Origin: Anoplolepis gracilipes
Lineage: Eukaryota; Arthropoda; Insecta; Hymenoptera; Formicidae
NCBI RefSeq assembly: GCF_047496725.1
Contig: NC_132972.1
Span: forward strand, 11,547,001 to 11,611,000
DNA: 64,000 bases
Direction: 5' to 3'
The notes under the pieces were generated by a model. The model was not told the origin of the DNA. It was given only the letters and a program-made list of their open reading frames with translations, and did not search any database. Position 1 is the stretch's first letter. The number at the start of each line of letters is the position of its first letter. Below are positions 63,241 through 64,000 of the stretch, piece by piece. The translations under genes and the position numbers were made by a program.

Positions 63241-64000
63241 TATTTTTGATATAAAAATAAGTTAATAACTTTTTTAATAAGAGTAAAGAAATAACTTAGG
63301 TATTTTTAATATCAGAAATTATTAAATATTGATCAAAGTGTGATGATGATAATTATTATATTGTGCTATTCTTTTGATAAGAATGGCTAATAAAATTTTA
63401 TTTCAAATAACTTATTGTTTAATTATTTTTAATACAACTAATTTATTTTGTCGAAAATTAAAATGCTATATACACAATAATATTATTGTAAATTATGAAA
63501 CCTTGCAGATAGAAACAAAACGAAGATAATATTCTCTAAAATAAATTTTATAAGCTTAAAAAAATAGCATTTAGTTCCACCTAAGATTTATTTAATCTCT
63601 TCATCATCACTTGTAAAAAATAACATGTCAATAATAGCAATCTAGCAGTAACAGACTAAACTTACTTTCCATCATGTTTATTATCACATCATATAAAAAA
63701 TAACATAGTAAATATTTTACTAGATCCAAGAATTAAGCTCATGCAATAAATATAAAAATAAATGATATAATATTGTATGTAATATAATATGTGATATAAT
63801 ATGTGACATAATGCTACAATGGCAAGAATAGCTTGGGCGGAATAAACTGCTACACAACAGAGGCATGTGAATCAGAAACCAGATCTTTTACCGAATTATG
63901 CGATATAAGATTTGTAGGAAGATATAACATATCTCTTACGATTATCACAAATACTGTTGTAATAATATCTCATCAATTTTAATATTCACTTGTCTCCTAA
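63241..64000. other. AT-rich right edge, nothing seen
   Basis: No open frame, repeat or motif worth naming; a short run of TATAATATGTGATATAATATG-type simple repeats lies near 63765-63810. Confidence 0.5.

Overview
The window reads as nuclear DNA of an insect, most likely a hymenopteran and plausibly an ant (inference). It is AT-rich with short CpG-rich islands. Genes are split by AT-rich introns with GT/AG splice sites, poly(A) signals are AATAAA, and (TA)n, (CA)n and (CT)n microsatellites and small foldback elements are common. There are no prokaryotic operons, CRISPR arrays or rRNAs, and I found no convincing tRNA.

Layout, left to right. (1) 15-523, minus: first two coding exons of a secreted GH13 maltase that runs off the left edge. 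(2) 524-4092: no gene seen, but a 120-bp tandem duplication and a (CT)n tract. (3) 4093-18545, minus: a 10-exon gene for a 3624-residue coiled-coil protein of golgin type, most like lava lamp, with one exon of 8731 bp. (4) 18552-26832: mostly non-coding, with CpG-rich islands, one well-bounded candidate exon (21395-21623) and a foldback element. (5) 26833-33639, plus: a six-exon FAXDC2-type fatty acid hydroxylase. (6) 33640-37086: AT-rich, no gene seen. (7) 37087-38503, minus: a type I membrane glycoprotein of unknown function, head to head with (8) RpL18A at 39071-40055, plus; two foldback elements fill the space between them. (9) 40369-41478, plus: an F-box/FBA protein of the FBXO2/6/44 group. 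(10) 42974-50374, plus: phosphorylase kinase alpha subunit, 14 coding exons per transcript, with a pair of mutually exclusive exons. (11) 50863-52590, minus: mitochondrial ribosomal protein mRpL28, tail to tail with the kinase gene. (12) 52640-64000: no complete gene; a tiny possible start exon, several CpG-rich islands and a probable promoter with a non-coding first exon.

The genes are mostly unrelated housekeeping genes: cytosolic and mitochondrial translation, glycogen breakdown control, Golgi organisation, lipid hydroxylation, ubiquitin ligase substrate choice and sugar digestion. I built gene models by hand-joining exons with GT/AG sites and checking reading phase. Six models close with a start, a stop and a length divisible by three. 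The maltase is partial and has a GG where its first splice donor should have GT.

The most interesting points are the equal-length mutually exclusive exons and the CSIS C-terminus of the kinase subunit, the giant exon with internal repeats in the golgin, the broken maltase donor, and several foldback (MITE-like) elements, two of which form a family within the window and two of which sit in a shared promoter.
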